NCBI GenBank assembly: GCA_934617065.1
Contig: CAKTTY010000003.1
Coordinates: forward strand, 124,001 to 188,000
Source: an uncultured Eggerthellaceae bacterium
Lineage (GTDB): Bacteria > Actinomycetota > Coriobacteriia > Coriobacteriales > Eggerthellaceae
Direction of reading: 5' to 3'
DNA length: 64,000 nucleotides
Below the pieces are notes generated by a model. It did not search any database. It saw nothing but the letters and a program-made list of their open reading frames with translations, and was not told where the DNA came from. This document shows, piece after piece, positions 16,547 through 24,424 of the stretch. A program made the translations under genes and the position numbers. How positions within the stretch are numbered: position 1 is the stretch's first letter; each line of letters starts with the position of its first letter.

Positions 16547-16644
16547 GCGGGACGCTGATGAGTGCAGATGGGTTGAAAGAGGAAGGGGCTGGCCTTCGTG
16601 CCGCCCCGACCGATTGAAGCCCAGCTGCGCCATCAGCGTCCCGC
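16547..16644. other. 98-nt long imperfect hairpin between the HMA and ATPase genes
   Basis: The 14-bp ends GCGGGACGCTGATG and CATCAGCGTCCCGC are perfect complements. Inside, GCAGATGGG can pair with CCCAGCTGC and GGGGC with GCCCC, so the whole 98 nt folds back on itself. It fills most of the 243-bp gap between the two genes and could limit or protect the ATPase part of the transcript. Confidence 0.6.
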
Positions 16645-16688
16645 GCAGCGTCATCGCGTCTCCCCGAGAACGTCTGTTAGCTGACAAG

Positions 16689-16907
16689 CTAACGGACAAT
16701 CACCATGTCGGGTTCGATCTTGTGACAGATCTTTTCGGCTTCATCCAAAATCGCGTCGAGCTTTTCGGGGTCAGCGTCGATTACCAGCTTCTGAGTCATG
16801 AAGCTCATCGATGCCGTGTTTACGCCGTCGATCTTCTTGATAGCGTCTTCCATCTTTGCGGCGCAGTTAGCGCAATCAAGATCCTGTAGTTTGAATACCT
16901 TACGCAT
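16689..16907 (-). CDS. Heavy-metal-associated (HMA) domain protein
   Basis: A 72-residue single ferredoxin-like metal-binding domain. The metal loop reads LDCANCAAKMED (Cys13 and Cys16), the form common in the N-terminal domain of CadA-type pumps rather than the GMTCxxC of copper chaperones. It probably hands metal to the neighbouring ATPase, which lacks such a domain, as a split version of the usual fusion. A strong AAAGGAA precedes the ATG. It lies between the repressor and pump genes on the same strand. Confidence 0.92.
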   Translation of the reverse strand: MRKVFKLQDLDCANCAAKMEDAIKKIDGVNTASMSFMTQKLVIDADPEKLDAILDEAEKICHKIEPDMVIVR

Positions 16908-16966
16908 GGCTATTTCCTTTCCTGAAAAGATTCCCCTTTGGGCAGACAGCCCGCACGGTGGTCTGC

Positions 16967-17362
16967 CTATTCGCAGATATGCGTCATTCCCTGGGCGAGC
17001 ATCGTGTGGACATGGTCGTCAGAAAGCGAATAGATCACGTTCTTCCCGTCGCGCTTCGCGCGGACCAAGCGGCTCTGCTTCAAGGTTCGCAACTGATGAG
17101 AAACGGCGCTTTGCGTCGCACCGATCTCCTCCGCTAAATCGGCAACACAGCGGTCCTTCGTCATAAGGGAGTAAAGGATTTTGATGCGCGTAGTGTCGCC
17201 AAACACCTTGAACAAGTCGGCCAAATCGTAGAGCAGTTCTTCGTCGGGCATCATGTCGATGGCTTCATCGGCAGCATTACAGCCGCAGCCACAAGAGCTT
17301 TCCGCTTCTGGAGAAACGCTACGATGAGATTGCTTCGCTTCATTCAGTTCCTCTTCGGCCAT
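16967..17362 (-). CDS. ArsR/SmtB-family metal-sensing repressor
   Basis: A winged-helix repressor of 131 residues: ADLFKVFGDTTRIKILYSL, recognition helix ATQSAVSHQLRTLKQSRLV, wing KRDGKNVIYSL. Two metal sites are visible. An N-terminal cysteine cluster SSCGCGCN plus CVADL in helix 3 matches the CadC alpha3N site. The C-terminal DDHVHTMLAQGMTHICE has the Asp-x-His...His-x-x-Glu spacing of the SmtB alpha5 zinc site. It should release DNA when Zn, Cd or Pb binds. The ATG at 17360-17362 follows AAGGAG; a palindromic operator lies 19 bp upstream, implying autoregulation of the three-gene operon. Confidence 0.92.
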   Translation of the reverse strand: MAEEELNEAKQSHRSVSPEAESSCGCGCNAADEAIDMMPDEELLYDLADLFKVFGDTTRIKILYSLMTKDRCVADLAEEIGATQSAVSHQLRTLKQSRLVRAKRDGKNVIYSLSDDHVHTMLAQGMTHICE

Positions 17363-17380
17363 CTTCACTCCTTTAATATG

Positions 17381-17394
17381 TGAACAACTGTTCA
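17381..17394. promoter_or_regulatory. ArsR/SmtB operator
   Basis: TGAACA-AC-TGTTCA is a perfect 6-2-6 palindrome, extended by ATATG on one side and TATGAT on the other. This is the known SmtB/CadC-type operator form and lies directly upstream of the repressor gene. Confidence 0.85.
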
Positions 17395-17498
17395 TATGAT
17401 AAACCGTAAATTAGTCCTCGTAAAGAGCGAAAGGTACTGTTTCGAAAAGAAAAGGACGCCGGACAGAAACGTTGGGGATGCTCTTATGCAAAAAAGAA

Positions 17499-17592
17499 AG
17501 GCCGCAACTCGTAGTGACCCGCATCTTTCGAACTAGGTTTTCCATTTCTTAGCCCAAATTCGAAAGCACGGTTCACGCAGAAGTTGCGGCCT
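17499..17592 (-). other. 94-nt long imperfect hairpin, possible sRNA or terminator after degV
   Basis: The ends AGGCCGCAACT/AGTTGCGGCCT are perfect complements. CTTTCGAA (17525-17532) pairs with TTCGAAAG inside, with further short matches. On the minus strand a T-rich tract (TTTCTTTTTTG) follows, so it could end the degV transcript. It is larger and more branched than a normal terminator. Confidence 0.55.
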
Positions 17593-17637
17593 GCCGAAAA
17601 TCTAAAATGAAGGGTTTAATCGACCTTTTATAAAGGC

Positions 17638-18561
17638 CTACTCCCCTTTTCGCACCTTGCGGGCAATTTTGTCAGCAACGGAAAGTGCCTCGCGGCGATC
17701 CGTGCCCCAGAAGGAAATAGACACCATGCCGGCACCGACATGGCTGCCGATGGTAGCACCGATGTTGTGCTTGATGACCGTGATGGAATCGTCTTGCTTG
17801 GCGAGCAGCTCGCAAACCCTGTCGGCATCTTTTTCCGAATCGGCATGGCCGATGAGGGCGAAGTTGCTGTTTTCAGCATGGGCCTTCTCGTAGAAGGAAG
17901 CCAGCTGTTTCAAGCCTTTCTTACGACCATGAGATGCACCTGCCAGAGAAAGCTTGCCATTGGTGTCGAAATTCAACAGCGGCTTCAAGTCAAGCTTGGA
18001 GCCTGCAAAAGCAACCGAAGCGGGGATGCGGCCACCACGATGAAGGGCATCGAGGTCGTCAACCATGAACAGGGTCTGCACGAAATAGCGTGCTTCTTCC
18101 GCCCAGGCAACCATTTCTTCGGCGGTAAGTCCGCTTTCGCGCTGACGCAAAGCTTCCAGCACCAACAGGCCTTCAGGGGTAGAACCGATAAGAAGATCTA
18201 CGATATAGATAGGCGCTTCGGGGTGTTCGGCTTTCAGCTGGCTCCAAATGGCATAAGCCGTACTGTAGTTGCTGGAAAGCCCGCTGGAAAAGCAAAGGTA
18301 TACCGTGGGAACGCCCGATTCGATAGCCTTGCGGAAAGCGGCTTCTGTTTCGGCAGGCGCAACCTGCGAGGTGCTTGGAGTAGCGCCATTTCGAATGTTG
18401 TCGTAGAACTCCTTGGGTGTAATGGACTGATAGAAATCGTCCTTGAACGTTTTATTGTCAATGATGTAGTTGAAATCGATCAGCTGAACGCCCTCTTGCT
18501 GGACGAGTTCCAATGGAAGGTCGCAACAAGAGTCGATGATGAGATTGCACTGAGCGGGCAC
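17638..18561 (-). CDS. DegV-family fatty-acid-binding protein
   Basis: A 307-residue two-domain DegV protein. The family binds a fatty acid in the cleft between domains, and some members (FakB) present it to the kinase FakA for incorporation into phospholipids. Landmarks are IIDSCCDLP at the N-terminus, the TSQVAP segment, the SSGLSSNYSTA loop and LHRGGRIPASVAF. The GTG at 18559-18561 is the best start: an AAAGGGG site lies six bases before it, while the TTG five codons upstream has none. No FakA-like kinase gene is in the window. It is downstream of no obvious operon partner and is the first of two paralogues (the other at 59024). Confidence 0.88.
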   Translation of the reverse strand: MPAQCNLIIDSCCDLPLELVQQEGVQLIDFNYIIDNKTFKDDFYQSITPKEFYDNIRNGATPSTSQVAPAETEAAFRKAIESGVPTVYLCFSSGLSSNYSTAYAIWSQLKAEHPEAPIYIVDLLIGSTPEGLLVLEALRQRESGLTAEEMVAWAEEARYFVQTLFMVDDLDALHRGGRIPASVAFAGSKLDLKPLLNFDTNGKLSLAGASHGRKKGLKQLASFYEKAHAENSNFALIGHADSEKDADRVCELLAKQDDSITVIKHNIGATIGSHVGAGMVSISFWGTDRREALSVADKIARKVRKGE

Positions 18562-18674
18562 AATATCCCCTTTCAAACAAGCGCACTACCTGCGCTTTGA
18601 TAGTTAGCATATCGAAGCACCATTGTAGCGGAACGCGAGACAAATCAGCAGGAAGCCAGAAGACGGCAGGGGCA

Positions 18675-19994
18675 TCACCTATCAGTAAGTAAAAACGCCA
18701 TATACAGTGGCAAGGTCAAAATCGTGTCGGTTCGACCAACGTTCAAATCGGCGAGCTTTACGGCCGAAACAACATGATACTTCTCGGGATGCTTCAGCAC
18801 CGTCTTCAAACTTTTGACGTTGCCATCATTCGCTTTTACCTCCACGGGCACGCAACGCCCCTTGTAGCGAATCACGAAATCCAATTCGAGCCCCGAATCC
18901 TTGCGAAAATAGTAAAGCTCACGCCCCATCTTTGAGAAAACATCTGCTATAAGGTTCTCGAAAATAGCGCCCTTATATCCGAAAAGGTTGCCATTTAAAA
19001 CATCAAACTGCGTTCCGTCTTCCAGCATGCTTATGAACAAACCAGTGTCTGCCATGTACACCTTGAATTGATCGTCAATCGCATTCCCATCCAAGGGAAG
19101 CTCGGTAATAGAAAGATTACGGCAACGCACTGTTATGCCCGCATCTTCAACCCACTGAAGGCTGCCCGCGAATCGGGCTGAGGTCGACCCCTTCTTAACA
19201 AGGGAATACTGAAACTTTTTGTTTTCCTTAGCCAACTGGCGCGGAATAGACTGAAAACACTGCTTGATAAGCGGTTTGTCCGCCGAAGGCGCAAATTTAA
19301 CCATGTCGTCTTCGTACGCACGGACAATATCACGCTGAATCTGGAGAACCTTGGACATATCGTGGTTTTCAACGAATGACTGAACCGCATCGGGCATGCC
19401 GCCAACCACCGCGTAGTCGAGAAACAAACTCCTCATACGAGAATGGATTGCCAGAGGGACAGGAGACTCGAGCTCCAAGCAACCGTGCAGCAGCTCAACC
19501 ACCGATTCGTTTATGCCATTTGCCCAGCAGAATTCCTCGAAATCAAGCGGGTGCATATCAATAACGGTTTCGTAGCCAACCGGCACCGAAGCGGGCATCT
19601 CGCCATAACTGGCCACACCCAGAAGAGAGCCCGTTCCGATAACATCGTAACGACCGTCAAGACAGAAGAACTTAAGGGCGGTGCGAGCCTGGGGGCACTC
19701 CTGGATTTCGTCAAATACCAACACCGTTTTTCCCGGAACAAAATTTGCTGACGGGGTTAAATACGCCGATGCCATCATAACGATGTGGTCGACCTCCAAA
19801 GAACCTGCGAAGATGTCCTTGGCGCCAGGGTTTTCGAAGAAGTTTATATAGATAACGTTCTCGTAATTTTCCGAGGCAAAATGCAGTGCGGCAAACGTTT
19901 TACCGCACTGCCTGCAGCCCTTGAGAATTACGGGTTTATGGTTAGAATCGGCTTTCCAATCTGAAAGTTGGTCAATGATTTTTCGCTTTAGCAT
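18675..19994 (-). CDS. AAA_14/DUF4143 family ATPase
   Basis: A 439-residue protein with the AAA_14 and DUF4143 arrangement. Walker A is GCRQCGKT (residues 26-33), Walker B VLVFDEIQECP near 95, the sensor segment VIGTGSLLG, and the DUF4143 part contains GAIFENLIADVF and YYFRKDSGLELDFVI, ending with a nuclease-like VPVEVKAND. Such proteins are abundant in anaerobes, occur in many copies per genome, and their role is unknown; fused nuclease-like tails suggest defence or mobile behaviour. ATG at 19992-19994 follows GGGGTG. Its upstream region carries four evenly spaced repeats that may be its binding sites. Confidence 0.88.
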   Translation of the reverse strand: MLKRKIIDQLSDWKADSNHKPVILKGCRQCGKTFAALHFASENYENVIYINFFENPGAKDIFAGSLEVDHIVMMASAYLTPSANFVPGKTVLVFDEIQECPQARTALKFFCLDGRYDVIGTGSLLGVASYGEMPASVPVGYETVIDMHPLDFEEFCWANGINESVVELLHGCLELESPVPLAIHSRMRSLFLDYAVVGGMPDAVQSFVENHDMSKVLQIQRDIVRAYEDDMVKFAPSADKPLIKQCFQSIPRQLAKENKKFQYSLVKKGSTSARFAGSLQWVEDAGITVRCRNLSITELPLDGNAIDDQFKVYMADTGLFISMLEDGTQFDVLNGNLFGYKGAIFENLIADVFSKMGRELYYFRKDSGLELDFVIRYKGRCVPVEVKANDGNVKSLKTVLKHPEKYHVVSAVKLADLNVGRTDTILTLPLYMAFLLTDR

Positions 19995-20019
19995 AAGCAC
20001 CCCATTTACCAGCCAAAAC

Positions 20020-20135
20020 AATATTTTTCAAACGACTTTTTCTAGAATTGTAAACTTTTCAAAGGGACTTTTTGCCGTTTGCTCAACTTTTTCAAACGAC
20101 TTTTTCAGAAATCTGCAACTTTTTCAAGGGACTTT
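20020..20135. repeat. Four direct repeats with an exact 32-bp period
   Basis: Copies of CAACTTTTTCAAACGACTTT begin near 20020, 20052, 20084 and 20116. Copies 1 and 3 carry CGA and copies 2 and 4 carry GGG in the middle. The intervals between the copies do not resemble each other. The set lies just upstream of the AAA_14 ATPase start and reads like operator or iteron sites on one face of the helix. Confidence 0.8.
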
Positions 20136-20205
20136 AACGTGCTAAGGGAAGACTACGCCCTGCTTTTTATACAAAATCTTGATGAACGCAAACCTTTTCA
20201 ACGCC

Positions 20206-20245
20206 AAAAAAAATGCGACTGCCGTTTTCAACAGTCGCATTAAAA
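20206..20245 (-). terminator. Terminator of the surface-protein gene
   Basis: The AATGCGACTG/CAGTCGCATT hairpin is followed on the minus strand by eight T residues, right after the stop at 20255. Confidence 0.92.
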
Positions 20246-20254
20246 GAATTCGTT

Positions 20255-22378
20255 TTATCGTTTGCAGCGTCTTGCTCTTCCGCCCATAATCCTCGAAAAG
20301 ACAGCGCTGGCACCGCTAAGGAAAACAAGCGCAATCAGAAACATAAAAGTATCGCTATCCCCGGTTTGAGAATCGGCATCCGTCAATGAACCCTCATCAC
20401 TAGCTTGCGGTTCTTCAGACTCTGATTTTTTACCTACGTCGACTTGTCCCGCATCGTCATCTTCCGCTTTCTTTTCAAGCGCATCAATACCATCTTCAAT
20501 CGCCTTCGCCATAGCGTCAACAGAATCTTGTTCAGTGATGTTCTTGCCCCGAACAACTGATGCTACAGCTAGCTCAACCGTCGAAAAATCCTTGTACTCA
20601 GCCTTATTCAGCGCACCTGCTTTAGCGATAGCCTCATCGACTTTGGAATAATCCGCATCCTTATACTCCAATGCAGCCATTGCGTCGTCGATAGCTTTCG
20701 CCATAGCGTCAACTTCCGCCTGCTCCCTAATGGTCTTGCTTCGATCAATTGCGCCTATTGCGGCGGAAACCGGAGAGAAGTCTTTATACAAATCAGCATC
20801 AAGGGCTTGCGCCTTTGTCACCAATGCATCGACGGCTGCATAGTCGGCACCACGCAAGGTCAAAGCGCCAATCGCATCGTTGATAGCCGCCGCATAAGCA
20901 TCAACTTCAACTTGTTCGGTATAGGACTTGCCATACACAACGGCGCTTACTGCATTTGTCACATGAGAGAAATCAACATACTCTTCGGCATTCAACGCAG
21001 TTGCCTTATTAATCGCCTCGGTTACTGCACCATAATCGGCTTTCTGCAGCTCCTGCTGTTCATACTCGGAATATACCAAAGCGATACTCGAGCGATCGCC
21101 AACTGACCCCTTGGCCCACAACGAAGCCAATCGGCCCGACGATGAAAGAATGATAGATGGCTCCGTAGGAAACGCGATGCCATCTTCACCGCGCATACCA
21201 AGCGGCAACAAGGGCATCCCGCTTGATGAGCCATCGCGATAATACAGGCGAATATCTTGTTGGGCCGGATCGTATGCTGCAATATAGAGCTCAGATCCAT
21301 CTTTCGAAATGATTTCGTATCGTACGCTTCCCGTTCTAGACACGTCAGCGATTTTACTTGTCGAAAAGCCCTCAGCCCCGCTAGAGAAACCACTGATTTT
21401 CGAGATAGTCCCCGAACTGTAGAAAGCTAATTCAGACAAATCGGATTCAACAACAGAAGGATTCGAATTTGCCAAAGCAACGGTTCGAACAACACCATCG
21501 GCCGCTGAAACAAGCTTTAGCTGCTTCGTTTTAACCGCTTCATCGCCTCTCGGGGAAAGACCACCGTATACTGCCTTGCGAAGAACATCGGAGAATTGCG
21601 TCCCGTCGGTAGCCTCCTCGAAAAGAACGGCTACAGAGCCATTTATCTCAGCAGCAGAATACGAAGGGATGTACTTATCGTCTTCCACAAAAACCGCCGG
21701 TTTCGGATTCCCGTTTGCGTCAACCGAACCATCGATTGACTGAAATCTGTCAGTTTCGGGATCGTAATATAGCCCCTCGACCCTATACGTCCTACCGACA
21801 TCCTCACTATTGGTGCAAGCAACCCAGGTTACAAGAAGTTTGCTACCGCTTTTTGCAACACGAGAGCCGAAATAGAAGGTATCCTCCAATCCGCCTTCCA
21901 TAAAGCTATGCGATTTCATGCTACCGTTCGAATCAACGATGGCAATAGACAAGCCCATGGAACTAACCATGGCATCCGTTGTCGTGTATTCGTCGAAGCC
22001 TTTATTTGCGTCCGTCCAGGTAACAACCGCCACATTTCCGTCAACATACACAAACGGTTGCATATCCCAAGTTCCGTCATCCTTTAAGGCTTTCGGCACT
22101 GCGAATGAATTCCCGTCGCTTGAAAAACTGCAGTAAAGCCTGCCAGCCGACCATTCGTTAGCTGCGCTATCATCGTCGGTATACACGAGGATCTTCTTCG
22201 TCGAATTCGGAAACTCAACTAGTTTGACCTCACTAAACGAGGCTACGCCTTCTTTCAAAACATTGTCCTTCGCCGCTTCCGCCGCAAAAGCTGTACCCGA
22301 GACGAGCCCCACAATCAGAAGCGAAAGTAACACAACAAGCGTAGTTTTCGTTTTTGCGATAAACCCGTTTTTGACCAT
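20255..22378 (-). CDS. Large secreted surface protein with FIVAR-like repeats and C-terminal anchor
   Basis: A 707-residue exported protein. Signal peptide is residues 1-32 (basic start, hydrophobic core, AFA cleavage site). Residues about 40-440 are rich in beta strands with repeated D/W/G turns and could form a propeller-like domain; I do not recognise the family. Three 64-residue repeats follow (about 444-635), each with DYxxVDxxxxKAxAL...YKDFS...AVxSVxRxKxxxEQxxVDAMAKAI, as in FIVAR/GA-like adhesin modules. An acidic linker leads to SQTGDSD, one membrane helix and a basic tail, as in sortase substrates, but the LPxTG leucine-proline is missing. It may be a variant sorting signal or a plain membrane anchor. 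A CTTGAG/CTCAAG dyad sits just before the ribosome site. Confidence 0.75.
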   Translation of the reverse strand: MVKNGFIAKTKTTLVVLLSLLIVGLVSGTAFAAEAAKDNVLKEGVASFSEVKLVEFPNSTKKILVYTDDDSAANEWSAGRLYCSFSSDGNSFAVPKALKDDGTWDMQPFVYVDGNVAVVTWTDANKGFDEYTTTDAMVSSMGLSIAIVDSNGSMKSHSFMEGGLEDTFYFGSRVAKSGSKLLVTWVACTNSEDVGRTYRVEGLYYDPETDRFQSIDGSVDANGNPKPAVFVEDDKYIPSYSAAEINGSVAVLFEEATDGTQFSDVLRKAVYGGLSPRGDEAVKTKQLKLVSAADGVVRTVALANSNPSVVESDLSELAFYSSGTISKISGFSSGAEGFSTSKIADVSRTGSVRYEIISKDGSELYIAAYDPAQQDIRLYYRDGSSSGMPLLPLGMRGEDGIAFPTEPSIILSSSGRLASLWAKGSVGDRSSIALVYSEYEQQELQKADYGAVTEAINKATALNAEEYVDFSHVTNAVSAVVYGKSYTEQVEVDAYAAAINDAIGALTLRGADYAAVDALVTKAQALDADLYKDFSPVSAAIGAIDRSKTIREQAEVDAMAKAIDDAMAALEYKDADYSKVDEAIAKAGALNKAEYKDFSTVELAVASVVRGKNITEQDSVDAMAKAIEDGIDALEKKAEDDDAGQVDVGKKSESEEPQASDEGSLTDADSQTGDSDTFMFLIALVFLSGASAVFSRIMGGRARRCKR

Positions 22379-22557
22379 GAAAAACCTCTTTCTTGCTTGA
22401 GACGCCCCAGAAACTCAAGCACAAAGCAGTCTGTAAAGCTAAATTGTCCCTATAATCGCAAATATGCAATATCAGCTCGAACAATGTCCAAACACGCAAA
22501 TTTTACCGCATGCAAAAAGGAATGAATCGATCAAAGAAACGGAGTCCCTTATTGCAA

Positions 22558-22640
22558 CCGCAAACTTGCGGAAATTTACTCCTGGATATTCGGCTGTCTA
22601 GATGAGCTCTTCGCCACTGGCCCATTCGGCTTCGGGCCGC
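22558..22640 (-). pseudogene. Decayed partial copy of the small gene at 23108-23293
   Basis: The segment is clearly similar to 23116-23190: both share GGCGAAGAGCT and CCGCAAGTTTG with matching bases between. The minus-strand frame reads EWASGEELI, then a TAG stop (22598-22600), then a tail ending FRKFAV. Upstream similarity fades. The rest of 22379-22824 holds no other recognisable gene. Confidence 0.6.
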
Positions 22641-22824
22641 ATCCAACAGCGACGCATGCCAAAAAGGATCCTATTGAGTCAAAATGCCCCTCATTAAAGC
22701 GGCACCACAATAGATGCGCCATGTACAGAGGGAAACCTGCCAAATCGTCTTCAGCTTGTAGTGGCTTTGGATTCAGAATGTAGCGCATGCCCACTCGCGG
22801 CCAACTGCCGAGTTACAGCGCTTT

Positions 22825-22998
22825 CTATGAACATGCCTTACGAAGCGAGATTTCCTCGGAAGGGATGACAATGCCCTCCACGTTACGCCGAATGGATATG
22901 AACGAACCGATTTCAGTGTAGTTGTACCGATCATCTGCAACAAGCTGTTTAACGAATTCTCGAGCCGACGGCATACTTCTAACGACGAAGATTGTCAT
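22825..22998 (-). CDS. Small hypothetical protein (57 residues)
   Basis: The frame starts at ATG 22996-22998, four bases after a GGGGG ribosome site, and encodes MTIFVVRSMPSAREFVKQ and onward to residue 57. It is mildly basic, with a beta-alpha-beta look (TIFVVRS, a helix, then EIGSFISIRRNVEGIVIPSE). I do not recognise the family. It lies 110 bp after another very small gene on the same strand, in a decayed region; a toxin-antitoxin-like pair is possible but not shown. Confidence 0.45.
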   Translation of the reverse strand: MTIFVVRSMPSAREFVKQLVADDRYNYTEIGSFISIRRNVEGIVIPSEEISLRKACS

Positions 22999-23107
22999 AT
23001 ACCCCCACGCTTGAACATCCCCGCTCCTTAGATTTGATTACGACAATATGCCACTCATACGCGAATGGCGCAGTCTAGCAAGAAACAGCCGACACTTCCG
23101 AATTTGT

Positions 23108-23293
23108 CTACACCACAAACTTGCGGAGGTCTATCCCTAGGCGCTCAGCTATGCAGCAAAGCTCTTCGCCATTGGCGCGTTCGATATCCACGACATCGAA
23201 CGCTGCCGCAGGAAAGCCGGAGAACATGGCTGTGCCGCAATAGTCCAGCAGGTATGCTCGCAGGGCATCTACATCTATATCCACCATTGCCAT
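23108..23293 (-). CDS. Small hypothetical protein (61 residues)
   Basis: ATG at 23291-23293 follows a perfect GGAGG by seven bases. The product is acidic, begins MAMVDIDVDALRAYLLDYCGT and ends LGIDLRKFVV. It has two cysteine-containing helices and no signal peptide. A damaged second copy at 22558-22640 shows the family has duplicated here. No function can be assigned. Confidence 0.6.
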   Translation of the reverse strand: MAMVDIDVDALRAYLLDYCGTAMFSGFPAAAFDVVDIERANGEELCCIAERLGIDLRKFVV

Positions 23294-23394
23294 TACGTAA
23301 CCTCCATTAAACGGAAATATCGGATTAGCAAGCAGCCAAAGCCATCGAAAGCGCTTACCACCGCCCCGCGCCAAACCAAGCAGCGGCAAGCGTG

Positions 23395-23646
23395 CTAAAA
23401 CCCAAAATCTATCGAAGCGAATGAAGCCTCTATGCGGTATTCTTCGCGCCAGGCAATGGTGCCGGTTTTCTTATCGCGCGCCACCAAGTAATACGCATCT
23501 TTTGCCGAAAAGCTCAGGTCAGAGCGCAAGTTGAACTGCACTTCCAGCACACGGTCTTGCGGGTTTTCCGACGTTCTGTCAGCTAACGGGTTTCCGTTTG
23601 GAAGAAACAGCGCCCTTCCGCTTTTTGTCGCCGAGTGAGGCTTACC
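23395..23646 (-). pseudogene. C-terminal fragment of a larger protein, possibly PglZ-like
   Basis: An open stretch of about 83 codons with no start codon (a TGA precedes it) encodes a beta-rich tail with RVLEVQFNLRSDLSFSAKDAYYLVARD, then KKTGTIAWREEYRIEASFAS and the terminal SIDFGF. The YYLVxxDKxTG...WxEEYxIexxFAxxDFGF pattern reminds me of the C-terminal domain of BREX PglZ proteins, but this is memory of a pattern, not a search result. It is clearly a remnant: the rest of the gene is absent upstream. Confidence 0.4.
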
Positions 23647-23754
23647 ATATCAGCTTTTCACGTTTCACGTGTCCACCGCACAGTACACGTAGCGTTTTCA
23701 TTGATGATACTGTTGCTAGAACGAATGTCCGTATCGAAGCATGATACGAAAGAA

Positions 23755-23787
23755 GTGGGAATGTGGGGACAGGTCCCCATATTCCCA
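23755..23787. repeat. REP-like palindrome, copy 3
   Basis: GTGGGAAT...ATTCCCA arms around GTGGGGACAGGTCCCCAT. It lies about 125 bp upstream of the flavodoxin start. Confidence 0.8.
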
Positions 23788-23912
23788 GTCGGCCATTTAG
23801 CAAACTCTCTCTTGACTATAAGTTAGCCTATGCTAACTTGCTTCTTGAAATCAATAGCGTGGTCGACCAAAAAACAGCAACTCCGGTCGGCCAAAAAAGC
23901 AAGGAGCAACCT

Positions 23913-24332
23913 ATGAGCAACGTAGCAATCGTATATTGGAGCGGCACTGGCAACACTGAAGCCATGGCCGATTTCGTAGCCGAAGGCGTAGAGGCAAAGG
24001 GCGGCACAGCAACCATCATCCAGGCGGCAGATTTTGGCGTAGAGCGCGTACCCGAATTCGATGCCTTCGCCTTCGGATGCCCCGCCATGGGCGACGAAGA
24101 ACTGGAAGATACCGAGTTCCTGCCCATGTATGACGAGGTCGAGCCACTGATGGCAGGTGAAAAAGTTGGATTCTTTGGCTCGTACGATTGGAACAATGGC
24201 GAATGGATGGACTACTGGGTGCAGCGTGCTGAAGAGGCTGGAGTACAACCCGTGGAAACCGTAATTGCCAAGGACTACCCCGACGACGAAGCAGCCGAAG
24301 CATGCCATCACCTGGGTGAACTTCTAGCCTAG
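23913..24332 (+). CDS. Flavodoxin
   Basis: A 139-residue short-chain flavodoxin. The FMN phosphate loop SGTGNTEAMA is at residues 10-19, the first isoalloxazine loop AFGCPAMGDEELEDTEF near 53-69, and GSYDWNNGEWMDYW near 88 is the second aromatic loop. It shuttles electrons at low potential in anaerobes. ATG at 23913 follows AAGGAG; in-frame extension to 23763 would include a REP repeat and is rejected. Single gene, followed by a GC-rich hairpin. Confidence 0.93.
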   Translation: MSNVAIVYWSGTGNTEAMADFVAEGVEAKGGTATIIQAADFGVERVPEFDAFAFGCPAMGDEELEDTEFLPMYDEVEPLMAGEKVGFFGSYDWNNGEWMDYWVQRAEEAGVQPVETVIAKDYPDDEAAEACHHLGELLA

Positions 24333-24381
24333 AGGCGTCTGGGGCAGGGTCCACAACCAACAACTCTCCGCGATTAATAAC

Positions 24382-24410
24382 GGGGAGCCCGGAATCAAAC
24401 CGAGCTCCCC
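24382..24410. terminator. Hairpin between converging flavodoxin and methyltransferase genes
   Basis: GGGGAGCCCGG pairs with CCGAGCTCCCC across a seven-base loop. No strong T tract on either side; it probably serves both converging genes. Confidence 0.55.
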
Positions 24411-24424
24411 ATCTCGCATGAGCG

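Noticed and set aside
20020..20135. A short CRISPR array
   Set aside because: Only four degenerate repeats, spacers of about 12 bp, no cas genes; better read as operator-like direct repeats.
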